The position numbers were made by a program, and so were the translations under genes. The notes under the pieces were generated by a model, which was given only the letters and a program-made list of their open reading frames with translations, did no database searches and was not told the origin of the DNA. DNA of 64,000 nucleotides, from positions 3,141,751-3,205,750 of the forward strand of contig OZ037773.1 in the NCBI GenBank assembly GCA_964035545.1. The letters are read 5' to 3'. Shown one piece after another: positions 27,997-41,938 of this stretch. The DNA comes from Bugula neritina. Taxonomy: Eukaryota > Bryozoa > Gymnolaemata > Cheilostomatida > Bugulidae. Each line of letters starts with the position of its first letter. Positions within the stretch are counted from its first letter, which is position 1.

Positions 27997-30900
27997 GGTA
28001 TAGGGGCACACGGGTGTATTTTAGCAAACGAAAATATGCACCACAAGTAAAAAAAGTTTTTACTGTACATAATTATGCCCATGTCAGATTACAGTCAAAA
28101 CCCAACTGTGAACGCGTTTTTGAGACTGAGCGTTGCACTCTGTGACGTCACAACTGTCTGATTTCTGAACGCCACTGTCAATTTTTTATGATGCATTCAG
28201 CATTTGATATGTCAAATGCTTAATTTTTGCGCTTAGTGATCATTCATTTACTGACTTGATTAGGAGGATTAACTGGGGCGCGCGCGCCCATCGTTCATAG
28301 CTTCTAACCGGTTTACTTTCCTCCGCAGTGAGAATAAACCCTTCGTACACTGCTGCAATCGCCTGTGTAGCCGATGGACTTTATCCTCATGAGTGCAGGA
28401 TTGGGAAAAAATGTTGCAGGGAGGGAGGTAAAATTGGTTGGGCGAGGAATGGTATGTGGAGTTTAGGGGAAAGTGCTGATGAGTCGGGAAGTAGTGTTGG
28501 AGGATCGTGAGGTAGGGTTAGTGCTAGAGGGTTGGGAGTTAATGGTTGACGTTCAGGAGATAGTACTGGAAAGTCGAGAGGGTCGGGGTCTTTTCCGTAT
28601 TAGGGAAACTTGAGTGGGGTCCAGCACAGGGTTGTTGTTTACTCTGACCAGCACAACCTAAAGAGGTTGGGTGGCTACTGGCTGGCTGGCTGTCGTGAAT
28701 TCCTTGACATCTGTGTCCTCTCTCACTAGGGACACGTCAAAAACCCCTGGATGAGAGCTGCTCGCTTGCGGGGTCCCCGAGGTGGGGCATGATGAGGTCG
28801 CGGAACTCCGGGAATGTGGTTTCATCAACCACAAATGTCCTACCCACTTGGCAATGAGCTATGCGCTGGTGGCGCAGCACATAGTCCCGCTGGTAGGAGT
28901 ACTCCCCACACTGGCAAAAGACATTGGCATAGTGTTAGGGGCAAGAACCCTCAGTCGCCGAACAATGGAAAAAAAATTTTCTGCATTGGCGACACTTGAG
29001 ATTGCCCGTTTCACCACGCGCTCTGCCAATTCAGAGCCAGGCTTCTTTTGTGATTCAGTGTTGATAGGTGGCCACCATTTTAGGCAGCCTCCATCCATGG
29101 ACGTTTTTGCCAATCTGTACCGCTCCGCCGTCCAAGATAACCTGCTCTTTCTTCGCAGGTAGTTGTACTTCTTTGGGTTTTGAAATAGGCTCCACTAGAG
29201 TGACAGGATGTTGCTCATCAAGTTTGGGGGAATCCTACAGGCCGGTGGCAGCTGAACCAGGGTTTCTAGTGAAAAAGGGGCCGAGCTGACTCGCCCCGGT
29301 TTCAGTAAAGTCTGTCAGATTATCTGGAACAGTAAAGACAGGCTGTGACTGTCCGATTGTACTACTGCCGAAATTTGGCATTTGCCTATACAGTGCTCTA
29401 ACAGCCAGAATTTCAGGTAAATTTAAGATTGCTGCCAACCCCATGTCCTGATTCGACAAGTTGTCCAAGGAAGATTCGTCTCCTAATTTCATGTGGAATT
29501 CTATAAGTAGGGTGGTTTCAACCCAATTGATTAAAGAAGATTGATTAAAAGTTGGGCTAAACTCCGAGAATGGAGAGTCAAGTCTTAAAAAAATACCTGA
29601 CTGATCGTGGTTGTCCGACGTTTCTGGTAAAGTTATTCCCATTTTATATTGTTGAGGAGTTGAAATTGTGCGTCTCTTTGCGACTGAAGTAAGAGTTAAA
29701 ATGATTAAACCTTGTGGCGTCAGATTTTCATATGACAACCCTTCGGTCACATGCTCGGTCAGTTTCTCTGACGATCTTCAGTAGGGTAACTTTACATGTT
29801 GGACCTCTTCCAATTTTTGGCCCGCGTTTTCAACTCTCTCAAGAGAACCTTTCCATCTTATGAGGCGTTTGTCCACGTGAAGGTCAAAGTATATACCTGT
29901 ACCAAGTGCACAACTCTTTGGTAGGGGTGTTCCCATGTACCCCACGTAGTAATCAGCCAGATATCCTGAGAATTTCCTGCTTTTTTGCTGTCTCTCCAAG
30001 TTGATAGACACTGGTGCATCAGCTTTTCTGGTGGTTTTGGCAAAGGGAGGTGTTTCACCATTGTTCTCTCCAGTCGTGGAGACATCTTCTACCTCTGGGG
30101 CCGCTGAGATTGGCCCTGGGGCTAGCTGACCTAAGGATCTAGAAGAAAGAGGAGGGTCAGGTGTTTTGTCAGGTGTACTGTCAGGCTCATCAGGATCACA
30201 AACAATTATTTCCCACTCTCTAGGTCAGGCTACCCATCCTCTGGACATGGGCCAACAGGTTGGCTCCAGGAGCGGGGATGCTTGGCCTGTAGCCTCCGGG
30301 CTACTATAGTATAGTTTTAACCGTTGCTCGTTCTGAACCAAAATTTTTGTCTTGAGTGTTTCATGCAATATGTGTGGTTGGGTAAGACCTCCACTAGACA
30401 GGAGGGCCCCATGAACTTGGGCTGCAGTTTAGCCAACTGTCTGCAACGCCTACGGTAGCTAACCATTCATACCCAGTATCCTACATGTATAAGGGGAGTT
30501 CTTCTGAGTCCTCCGTTCTCACTCTCCACTGTTTTTTTCAGAGAGCATTGTAAACCTCCTCCATAGTATTTATCAACTTCCCTACATACTCGTGTACTGG
30601 GGACTTGGGTGCTAGAACGTAGTAGTTTAGGTGTTCTGGAACCCGGGTCTCTCGATCAAGCATCAAGAGGTTTGAGGTCTCCTGTGTGCTAGAGTGTAAT
30701 GTGCTACAGTAGGCCCCCATGATTTGAGACAACACCACATCCTTTTCCTCTTGACTCCGGCCTAAGATCAGGCTTCTGAGGGCGTCACCTAACATACGAT
30801 TGTTCCTTTCCACAACTCCGTTCTCTTGCGTGTGGTATGGGGTAGTCTGATTATGGTTCACCCCCGTATCTGGCAAAGGTCTTCCATTAGTTAAGACTAG

Positions 30901-32586
30901 AACTAGGCACCCTGGTCAAAGTGGGTCTGTTCGAGTAGTCCAAAGCAGCAGAACACACTCTGATCCAAAGCTCGAGCCACTGTAGGAGCTGATGCATATG
31001 TGATATCCAAGGCAACTGCCCAACGAGTGAAGTGGTCCGTGGGCACCAGTATCCAGTTGTTCCTTTGGCGAATAACAGCATTGGTCTGACTAGGTCAAAT
31101 ACTACTACCTGCCACGGTCGACCAGCGTACAGCTAACGCCGACCGGTGGTTTACTTAGGGCGGCCATGCTTGCTAGCCTGACAGACCTCGCACTGCCGCA
31201 TCCGCAGTTGCACATCTCGAGTCAATCCGGGCCGGTACCAATAAAGCTGTAGACACCTGATGACCCGAATGGCTCCAGAATAGGCCTGTTTATGGGTGTC
31301 TGACATCAACTCCTATCAGAGAGTGTGTGGACATACGACGTGTTCCTTTTTCTGGTGACGGTTGCCTGCTGCCAATGGTATAGTAAGAAGGCCATCTGAG
31401 TTAACCTTGAGAGAATCTCAGCTGCGACAGAAATGTCGGAACTCGACATTACACTGCTGCTTCTGCTTTCCAGTAAGTCGGTGACCCTTCTTCTTAAACC
31501 AGAATATGTCAGCTACTGCCCCTGATAGTGTCTCCTGGAGCCGGTACAATTTCTTGACGTTTTGGTACAAAGTGGAGTTGGCCCGGAGAGCATTGACGGT
31601 GTCTGATTGGGTTTCGAGTCGAAAATGACCATCCTCCCAACTATTGACGTCACTGCCCCAACTTTTCCTTTACGTCCAGGTGAGCGAGTCTCCCCCTCTC
31701 GTCTCTCAATGTGCCAGCGCTGCTTACAGTCCTCCCCGGGCCGGCAGCTCATGTCATCAGCATTCCCATGCTTTTTCCCAGCACAGTGTTCTATTCGGTA
31801 AAAAACTCAACAAGGATCTCCAGCCAGTGAGCTACCTAACTGGAAGGCTTAGCACGTTTGCACAGCTATATCATTGATGTATGGTCAGTTCTCAACCTGT
31901 ATGCTCTTCTATACAGATATGGCCGGAAGTGCTTGATTGCTTTGACTACTGCTAGGAGCTCTTTTCTGATGGTGCAGTAGCTTTTCTCAGCACTCGACAG
32001 AGTCTTGCTGTAGTAAGCCATTACCACCTCTGTTCCACTCTGGACCTGGTGCAGGACAGCCCCCACACTGTGGTCACTAGTGTCAGTGTCCAAGATGTAC
32101 TTTTCAGATGTGTCAAAATACGCCAAGATAGGCACCTCCATTAGCCAATTCTTGAGGTGGTCGAAGGCCTGCTGCTCCTCCTGTGTCCACTGCCATCAAA
32201 CTCCCTTGGCGGTTAGCCAATTCAAAGGCTGAGCCACTCCTGCAAGCCCTTGTATATACTGCCTATAGTACCCTACCAGGCTCAGGAATGCCGGCAAATC
32301 AAAGAGGTCTGGGGGGGGACAGTTTATAGTTCAGTTTCAACTGTGGTCTGACAGCTTTGAAATTTCGTAATTTGCTAAACATGTAAAATGTGTTTGTTTG
32401 TAATTTGTAGCACTAAAGAAAAATGGGTTTGCTAAATAAGCCAGCCAATTAAATAATTATGACAGAAAATATTCGAACTTGTTGTTCAGCAATCTCAACG
32501 CATGAACTTCGTGTACAGTATGCACACATTTTTTACTTGAGCTGCAAATTTTTGTTTGGGAAAATATGCAAGCTGTGGCTTCATGC
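27997..32586 (-). mobile_element. 4.6-kb insertion with decayed gypsy-like pol and accessory ORFs
   Basis: Comparison with the flanks of genes A-C shows foreign DNA between 27996 and 32587. It is bounded by TTAG on both sides (27993-27996 and 32587-32590), consistent with a 4-bp target duplication. The minus strand holds the end of an RT, RNase H (DTDTSDHSVGAVLHQ, YYSKTL, RKELLAVVKAIKHFRPYL; 31866-32141) and an integrase (TTPYHTQENGVVERNNRMLG near 30800) with stops and frameshifts. A downstream region has two long frames (29235-29750, 29778-30011) and a C2H2-like stretch near 28880-28930. The outermost 70-90 bp at each end look like diverged inverted repeats. Protease and most of RT are absent. 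Non-functional. Confidence 0.75.
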
Positions 32587-32590
32587 TTAG

Positions 32591-34085
32591 ACTTTTGATT
32601 GCTTGGGCTATCTAAACAAATAGCATGTGCGTGACTCCTTCACTAGAAGTTTCACACATGCTTTAATAACACTAGTTGTTATCACACATGCTTTCCGGCA
32701 AACTGCCTTAAAAAGTTTGATTAATCTGTAAATACTATAACCAATCTTTTTATAAATTGTAGGCTGTTTATAATTTTTTATATAACCCACATAGTTTTTT
32801 TCTTATCACTTCAGCTCTACAAGAAGTACTAAATCTATATAGATTGTTAGATATGATAAAGCAGCATTCAGTGAAATAAAGCTCCGCCACAAAGCCGTAT
32901 ATATTATAGTATTTGTAGTATTTTATGTACTTACATATATATTCACCAGATTTGGTATTGAAACAGTAAAATTTGGAGGTAAAGTAGTTGGCTACAAGAG
33001 TCAGTATAACTCATCTTTATAACAAACTTATCAACTGTGAACTGTATAATGAATCTACCGTTTTAGTACCACATAGTGTAGTTACTATAATATATACTTT
33101 TTGGTTTGGATACTATTATATAATAATAATTATTCCTACTATAATTAGTAGTGTTTTATACTCACAATGTTTCTTGTCAACTTAGTATCAATTTGCTGAC
33201 CTTTGACTTACATCACATATTCTAAAGCTGTATGAGAAACATAATATCTGCTGCTTGGGGCTATAAAGAGAAATTTAATTTCAATATCCCATCTTTAAAC
33301 GCAACCCACATTCTTATACACTTATAGTAGAGTGAAAACTAGTCTTTGCTAAAACTAAACAAATTAATACAATGGCATGAGACTATCAAAACTATCCTGA
33401 AGTTTCTATTGGCTATAATCAGAGTGTATTGTTAACTGAACAATGTACATATTGAATAGACATACTTAACTTCCTTGTTGCTTGGCTATATACAGTGTTA
33501 GCTAGTATTTACAGAATAGTACTAACTACTGTACACTTTAAAAGAATGGATAACTCTGATAACTATGCATATTATAATACGTTCACTGCAACAAATTAGG
33601 GAATTAGTCTGTCTTGGCCTAAAAGTTGTTAAATCATTTGCAATATCACTTTTCATAAAGTGATGAATCTTAGAACAAATGTTGGTAAGTGTTTTTATAA
33701 AAGCATGAAATAGTTTATGGTATTATATATGTAATGTAATAGGTATATGCGCAGTTAAAATGTTCTTGGTAAACAACATTGGAAAACAACTTGATCCTAG
33801 TTTATTAATAGTTATTGTTAGATTCTGCAGGACTGTTTTAAGAAGTGCAACTTTGAAACCATTGAGTGTGCAGCTATAGAAGGTGAAATAACAACAATCT
33901 TTAAACAAGCTTAGGCTATATTGATGCGAATATATGTACAAAGAATTTTGATTTTTCCATAAAAATTTTTTTTGAGTAAAATGCACTTTTTAGACATCAT
34001 GACAAATCCATGAGCCTATTAAGAGTTGAATGATAAGGTTACAGGTTATGATAGATATTCTCACGTATACAACATATTAGGTTTT
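32591..34085. other. Distal 5' flank of pseudogene D
   Basis: Continues the flank interrupted by the 4.6-kb insertion. 33190-33620 matches 42280-42940 upstream of gene C (CATAATATCTGCTGCTTGGG in both). No gene seen. Confidence 0.6.
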
Positions 34086-34088
34086 TGT

Positions 34089-34690
34089 ATCAGTTACAGT
34101 GAGTTGTACAGAAAGAGTGAACCCTTCTGGTTGGAATTACATTCTGCATGACTGACTCCAGTTCCTTTTATTCCAGAGACAGCAATAATGTCTGGAAATA
34201 ATGAAGCAACCCATACCTTTCACTTTCACTACCTGGAATACATCCAGTGCTGTAGATTGTACTGTCTCCATTACCTTCAGATCGTAACCGTAAAAATCTC
34301 AGATTAGTATAACCAGATGCTTCACCTGTGAAAGTTATCTTCTCATCTTTATAGTAATCTGGGGAAGTTCTAGTACTGTAGTCTATCTCTGTTATAGATG
34401 GCTGTCCTGGAGATATCTTATAATACTTCAATTGTTACACAATACCTCTAATACTGTGCACCGATGTATTTTCAAAATAGTTCGCCTATAACATGTAAAA
34501 AAAAATTTATGCAAAAAGGATAATTATATAGACCTTATTGTATACCTGTTACCTGATTTCAAGACATGGTAACAGGTAACGGTAAATGATATGGACCAAT
34601 TAAAAGCAAGTTTTACTTGATGTATTGGTAGATAAGTAGATTAGACAACACTGCGCAAGAAGTAGTAGCATCTCGATCATCTCCCTGCAT
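34089..34690 (-). pseudogene. Receptor fragment F: signal-like exon and truncated Ig1
   Basis: 34089-34406 is an Ig1 exon after a CAG acceptor (QPSITEIDYSTRTSPDYYKD). It has lost the first Ig cysteine (TFTGEAS), is frameshifted at SESERYGLL, and is cut off before the second Ig cysteine. About 34613-34690 is a decayed signal exon, still hydrophobic (MLLLLAQCCLIYLS) but without a family donor site. No Ig2, Ig3, membrane or tail exons follow. It lies between the flank of D and the 3' end of gene C, probably a remnant of a lost cluster member. Confidence 0.8.
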
Positions 34691-34699
34691 GCAATAATA

Positions 34700-36133
<1,434 letters not shown>

Positions 36134-39100
36134 CTATGGCTTCATGTTGACATAAATTGATGTGATTGGTATCTCATAACCATCCTGATCTTCTGAATGG
36201 GAGACTCTAATCTGATTCATGCCATATCTTTGGGAGTTGTCAATACACTCATAGTTATGGTCTGCAGTTCTAGTGACTGACAACTCCTCATATGTAGAGG
36301 GAACTATGGTAGTTGGAGTCTGTGGTGTTTTTCCTTAACAGAAGATTATTAATATATGATGAATATTATAGTTAGTTAGTTGATCATATATATATCACTA
36401 TTAGGAACTAAGTAGAAGCTAAGTAGAAATGGTTGATTGAGTATATAATGTCTCCTAATTGCCAATGAAACACTAAACTAAAATTCAAAAACTTGTGGGT
36501 CTTAGTTCAATTATTGTAAGATAGTTTTATAATAAGCTACTGTATATTAGCATATTTAAACAGTATGACATATATATGCACAAAAGTGTCCATCAGTTTG
36601 AAATATATTGAAGTATTGAATTTAAATTAAGTTTATTGCAAAATTAGAATCCAAGCTGTTGTTATGACTGCATACTGCCAATCACAAGCTGCTGAGCTGT
36701 TTGCTGACTTTAATATAGTTTATTAAAGTATGTGTTTTACAAGTGTACGTAGCATATAACATTTACCTTTTGACTTTCGTATGTAGATGGCAACTGCAAC
36801 TGTAATAGTTATCAACACTCCACTCAGAGTACCAATGATCCCCCCTATTAGACCTCCATTATTCAATAGTTTCTTCGTAGATGTAGCTGGCAGCGTTGTG
36901 GATATTGTGGCAGCATCATCCCATGTTATGTTCCACTTTATGGCAACTGTCTTTGCTGAAACACATTAAAAAATTGAATCCTTGTTTAGAGAAATGTACT
37001 CGAGTACAAGCTTTCATGCAAAATAATTATAAATCACTGTTATAGCTGTTATCCAATTGCAAGAATGTAGTAAATTTATTACAACTAAGGCAATAGCTGA
37101 ACACAAATGATAAATATTTTCTATTAAAGCACATACATAAACCATTTTCAGCTGTACATGAAGCTGTTTCTGTCACACCATTCTTTTGAGAACCCAGAGT
37201 CAGCTCATTAGATGTTTCTGTTGACACAACTCCATTATATGTCCAAGTGAAGGTAGAGGGTGGTGGGTTAGCATCCACATGTTGGCTACACTCTAGTTTA
37301 GCATCAGATTGTTCAGGGTTGAACTCTTTCACAATTGGATCTTGAACACCAGGTTTTGTAGCCAAGTCTACAGAACATAAACATATTATCAGTCTTAAGG
37401 TAAAAAGGTATACCAATGAATTTATAATAATATGTGAATATACATTTCCGTATGCATATGCTTATAACACTCACACTGTGGTGTGATGGTAGCAGTTTGT
37501 ACAGTGTTTCCTCCTCTCCACTTAGAATGTTCTGTATCTGCACAGGATAAAGTTAGTTCAGCTCTGTCTGTCTCAGTAGGAGTATATCTGCCAGCCACAG
37601 TGTTACCATTTACTTCTGAATATTAAAATATATTTGCTCGTGTCAAGCAATGATACTGAAGAACAACAAAGTATCTGCTCCTATGTTCACAAACTTATCA
37701 GTATTACAGCATAACCTCATGAGTTTTATGATCTTATAATCACATTCGCAAGATGACAACATTGCTAAGCAATATATGTTCTACCGTATTAATTAAATTA
37801 TTAAAAAAGTTTGTAAGTTCCAAAGAAGTTAAGTCTAAATTTATAAAAACTCAATTTTATCCTTATAATGACATTCACGTTAAGATTACACAATTAGACA
37901 CAAAATTTTGTAACTTCCCAAGGAGTTGAGTCTATATTTATAAAAATAGCGGCTCTAGAAAGTTAACTTTATTTTTAGATTAAATTGACACCCAAAACTA
38001 TGAACCTAAAAATAATTGTTTTTATTTTTTAAAGTAAAAAGACTGAAAACTAATTACACTCATTTAGTATTATTAGAAAATTGTCTTTCTGTCACAGTCA
38101 CACACAAATGTAATTTTATTTTGAAGTACAGCAAATATCTTCTGCTTTTTACAATGCAAAGAAAACTATATAATTTATAGCTTATAACTAGATAGAAAAT
38201 TATGGAACACTTTTTTCAATTTTATTTATAGTTAAACAGTTCTATAATACTCACTGTATTCATAGACTGACACAGGATCTGCTCCTGTAGAGTTACAATC
38301 AAAACTGAACTCTTCTCTTTCTATGATAGTTGCTGGTTTATTGAGTGATATACCAGTCGGAGCCACTGTTGAATAAAAATGTAAGTAATAATTTAAATTT
38401 AATGCATGCCTCCCGGAAATAAACGAGATATACTCCAAAATCATAGTTTGATGGTTAAAACTATAACAAAAGTCAACGCTGTTAATTTTAATTTTAGCCA
38501 TGGAAAAACATAAACTAGTTATGAAAATGTCATATACATGTAAAGCATTTGTATAAAATACTATAAAGCATAGATATAGTTTTGTTTAGGGCCTAATTAT
38601 ATACTCGGAAAATATTTATGATGCATACGAAATAAGCATCAGTGGGGAGCAGCCGTGGTCTAGGGGTTAAAGGGTTTGCCTAGTAAACACGAAGGTCATG
38701 GGTTCGAGCCCTGACAAAGGCCATTGGTGATGTTAGGAAGAGCATCCAGTCATAATTGCTCCTGTGCCTCATTTAAATAAGTCCTTAGCCCGCTTTAACA
38801 AAAACCCTTTCTATCAGGGGTTTCTCACAGGGATAGCGACTATAATAAACTTGCGTGAGTTTTTTTTATATACCAAATAAGCGTCAGTATTGTCATCAAC
38901 CATCACCTATAATACCATATATGGCAACAGTTGAATTCCACAATAGAAGTAAGCTGCGTTCTACAGAGCTCTACTGAAGTTAGCTAAAGTGACATCAGAA
39001 GACAATCAGTCATCATAATATTGAAACGGAATAATTAATTTTAAGAATTTACCTTTGACTTCCATTGAAACTTCTGAGGAGAGATATTCTCCCACACCTC

Positions 39101-39859
39101 CTCCTTCAAACCCTCTACAGTAGAATTTCCCTCTGAGTGATGAATCAGTTGCAGTGAGTTGTACAGAAAGAGCAAATCCTTCAGGTTTACCAACTGAGTT
39201 ACAGTCTGCATGGTTGACTCCAGGTCCTTCTATTCCAGAGACAGTAGTAATATTTGGTGTTGATACACTAATCCATACTGTGTCATCCTCAGGATTTGGA
39301 ACACATCCACTTTGATAAATTGTACTGTCTCCATCAGCTTCATATCGTAACTGTAAAGTTCTCAGATCAGTATAACCAGATGCTTCACATGTGAAAGTTA
39401 TCTTCTCATCTTTATAGAAATCTGGTGAAGTTGTAGTACTGTAGTCTATCTCTGTAGATGGCTGTGCTGAAGATGCAAGATAATATGTAATACTGCAAGT
39501 TGCACACTACCATTATAATAGTGTGTATACCAATTTATATAACGCCTAAACGAAAAATTAAAGAATATAATAAATGTTGATTACTATAATAATTAATTTA
39601 AGATGCATATATGCAGTCATGAAGTTCATCTCTGTTATAGATTCCTGTGCTGTAAATAAATTATAGACGTCCAGTTTGCACAATACCTTTATCCCTGTAT
39701 ATATGGCTGTACTAGAAAAACCTTATATGGAACATGGAAGCAATATATAATTATTACATTATATAATATAGTTATAAAGCATTATATAGAACAATTGTTA
39801 CCTGCAACGTGGATAGATAAGCAGACCAGACAATACAGGAAGTGGTAGTAGCACATCAT
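36134..39859 (-). CDS. Gene C: three-Ig transmembrane receptor with ITAM-like tail
   Basis: Seven exons, all introns phase 1: signal 39802-39859, Ig1 39053-39466, Ig2a 38255-38365, Ig2b 37475-37615, Ig3 37143-37367, membrane 36767-36955, tail 36134-36333, giving 445 residues with no internal stop. The signal peptide is [19 protein letters not shown]. Ig1 (20-157) has four cysteines (TFTCEAS, SGC, DCNSVG, FYCRGFE). Ig2 (158-241) is split by an intron. Ig3 starts at 242 and has a C-x12-W pair. The helix is about 351-374 with glycine-spaced [12 protein letters not shown], followed by IRKSK. The tail has Y394-EEL and Y407-ECI, nine residues apart as in an ITAM, plus Y432 and Y440-VNM. It is probably a cell-surface recognition receptor signalling through SH2 proteins; ligand unknown. 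The start is the first of two ATGs. Confidence 0.8.
38644..38875 (+). mobile_element. tRNA-derived SINE in the first Ig2-side intron of gene C
   Basis: Flanked by a 13-bp target duplication, AATAAGCATCAGT (38631-38643) and AATAAGCGTCAGT (38876-38888). The 5' part is tRNA-like with an A-box region (TGGTCTAGGGGTTA) and a B box (GGTTCGAGCCC at 38701-38711). The body contains GTTAGGAAGAGCATCCAGTC, resembling the shared central domain of several invertebrate SINE families. It lies in the Ig1-Ig2a intron, antisense to the gene. Confidence 0.85.
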
Positions 39860-40937
39860 CTCACTACAATATAGCATTAGGTTTTTTATTCTTTTTATAT
39901 TTTATAACAGTATTTAATGTTGTATAGAAGTTTAGGTTATTTATACTGATGTATCTAATAAAACTGTGTAAAATTGATTCTATGTTATTATGCTATATTT
40001 TCAGTTTCCGATTGAAATTAGAGTATATTAATTTAAGTACAATCCAAGTCTATTATAGTTTATGGGTAAGTCGCAATACAAATAGGTGCTGTTTAAACCA
40101 AAAATTTCAGAGCAAACGTTACTAATATCCTAAACGCCGTAGCGTAAAAGTCATATGCATAGGTTCTAGCTCTCTAAAGTTTCTCAAAGGTAAACTAATT
40201 CTTATAAATATATCCCTTTCTAGCAGTAAAGACACATGCATTACATGCATGAAATAATTTGTATATGAATGCAGAGAGAATATAACTATGACATCTTCAG
40301 TTTATTTCCACATACACCATTTATCAATATATAACATTTAAGAATTGCCATTATGAATTTTAAGTGTCAACTAAAATGTTTTCTACTAAATAACTGAAAC
40401 CTTTAGCATACAATAATATAGCATTATATAAGCAATAGTCAAAAGCAAGTCCAATATTACTACTCCAGGAACTATACTATAACCTGTACAATGTGGTATA
40501 TTATGTGGTATATATAATATGATTTCATTATCTACAAAAAATTTCGTGTTTTTCTTTGTATTGAATTATCTTACGACTGAATAGTATTCAATGAAGAAAT
40601 CTTAGTCAGTGATACTATGTTAAACTTTTTATGGTGCTTAGGGTATCTAAACAAGAGCCATGTGTAACATTTTTTAAGTAGAAATTTGAGCAATACTCTA
40701 ATAACATGCATATGGAATTATTAGCATGTGCTGCATGTCAGTCAACCTACCTTAGAAACTTTGATTACTCTGTCAGTACTAACCAAGTCTACTAGAAATT
40801 ATATGTATTGCGTTATACTTGCATATTTTTTTCCTAATATTATCTCTGCTCTATAAAATAGTAAAGCTACGGGCTTTATAGATATGATAAAGCAGCATGT
40901 GCTTTTAAATAAAGCTCTGTTGTATACGTATAATACT
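39860..40937. other. 5' flank of gene C
   Basis: Conserved with the flanks of A, B and D, for example the 40430-40505 stretch that matches 50420-50500 nearly base for base. It presumably carries the promoter, but I could not pick out a TATA box with confidence. Confidence 0.5.
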
Positions 40938-41172
40938 TGTATAGTACTTGTATAGTGCTTGTAATATGCTTGTATAGTGCTTGTATAGTGCTTGTATAGT
41001 GCTTGTATAGTGCTTGTATAGTGCTTGTATAGTGCTTGTATAGTGCTTGTATAGTGCTTGTATAGTGCTTGTATAGTGCTTGTATAGTGCTTGTATAGTG
41101 CTTGTATAGTGCTTGTATAGTACTTGTATATAGTACTTGTATATAGTACTTGTATATAGTACTTGTATATAG
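40938..41172. repeat. 11-bp minisatellite (TATAGTGCTTG)n
   Basis: About 15 near-perfect copies of an 11-bp unit, grading into a 13-bp variant (TATATAGTACTTG). The same place upstream of gene B (about 50940) has only one or two units, so it expanded locally. Confidence 0.95.
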
Positions 41173-41722
41173 TGTTTGATACTTACATAAATTTGCCAGA
41201 TTTGTATTGAACCATGCAGTAACAGTTGGCAGTAAAGAAGTCAGTTTCAGTATAACTAGTCCCTATCAAACCTATCAACTCAATAATAAATTGACACTAA
41301 CTATAATGTCATGGAGAGTTACTACTGAATACTTCCTGGTTCTCATACTAATTCACAATTATAGTTGACAATATAACAGGAAAATCTAATAGCTCTTATC
41401 TTATTAACTAATAAGCTTATTAATGTAGCATATGAAATGAGAATAACTGTTTTGTGGAATACATTACCAGCTGTTATAATGACAGGGTTCATATATTATT
41501 AATATACATTGTATAAGTAATATAGCTATTATAGTAGCAGTTGTAAACTATGCTTCCTTTTCGTTACTGTACACAATCACCATAGGCTTTATATAATAAG
41601 ATTGTATAGTTGTTGCAAACCCTAGTTGTTATTTGAATTAATTTTCCTTACAGTGAAACTAGTATTACACCACATACCACAAGCACCACTTCATATAACA
41701 TGAGCAGAATGCTGTTTTTGGA

Positions 41723-41938
41723 GTGTCAACATTTGGAAGTTATCTGTTCACTGATGGAAGCAACAAGTATTTTAATATCAGTAAACTAGTTGATATTCTA
41801 AGCTATAATATGATAACTCAATATATCTTGTTTATGTGTTGGCTTCTCCTACTCATTGGATTCACTCTTTGTTTAATATATGAAGCAAAACAATATTATG
41901 GTAAAAAAAGTGCTCATAATCCTATTTATAACAATTAG
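41723..41938 (+). CDS. Possible small membrane protein or exon
   Basis: An open frame containing GSYLFTDGSNKYFNISKLVD, then a strong hydrophobic helix (ILFMCWLLLLIGFTLCLIYE) and a basic, tyrosine-bearing end. There is no ATG at its start (it opens with GTG). A splice acceptor-like CTTACAG lies at about 41646-41652, but a stop codon separates it from the frame. The matching regions upstream of genes B (51540-51720) and A (61260-61400) are recognisable but broken by stops. It may be an exon of an unseen plus-strand gene, a decayed gene, or chance; no family recognised. Confidence 0.25.
   Translation: MSTFGSYLFTDGSNKYFNISKLVDILSYNMITQYILFMCWLLLLIGFTLCLIYEAKQYYGKKSAHNPIYNN

Noticed and set aside
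28782-29162. 126-codon plus-strand frame in the 4.6-kb insertion
   Set aside because: Opposite to the pol genes and overlapping a minus-strand finger-like reading. More likely a shadow in GC-rich DNA.
38644-38720. A functional tRNA gene
   Set aside because: The tRNA-like part is followed by the SINE body and bounded by target duplications. The cloverleaf is imperfect.
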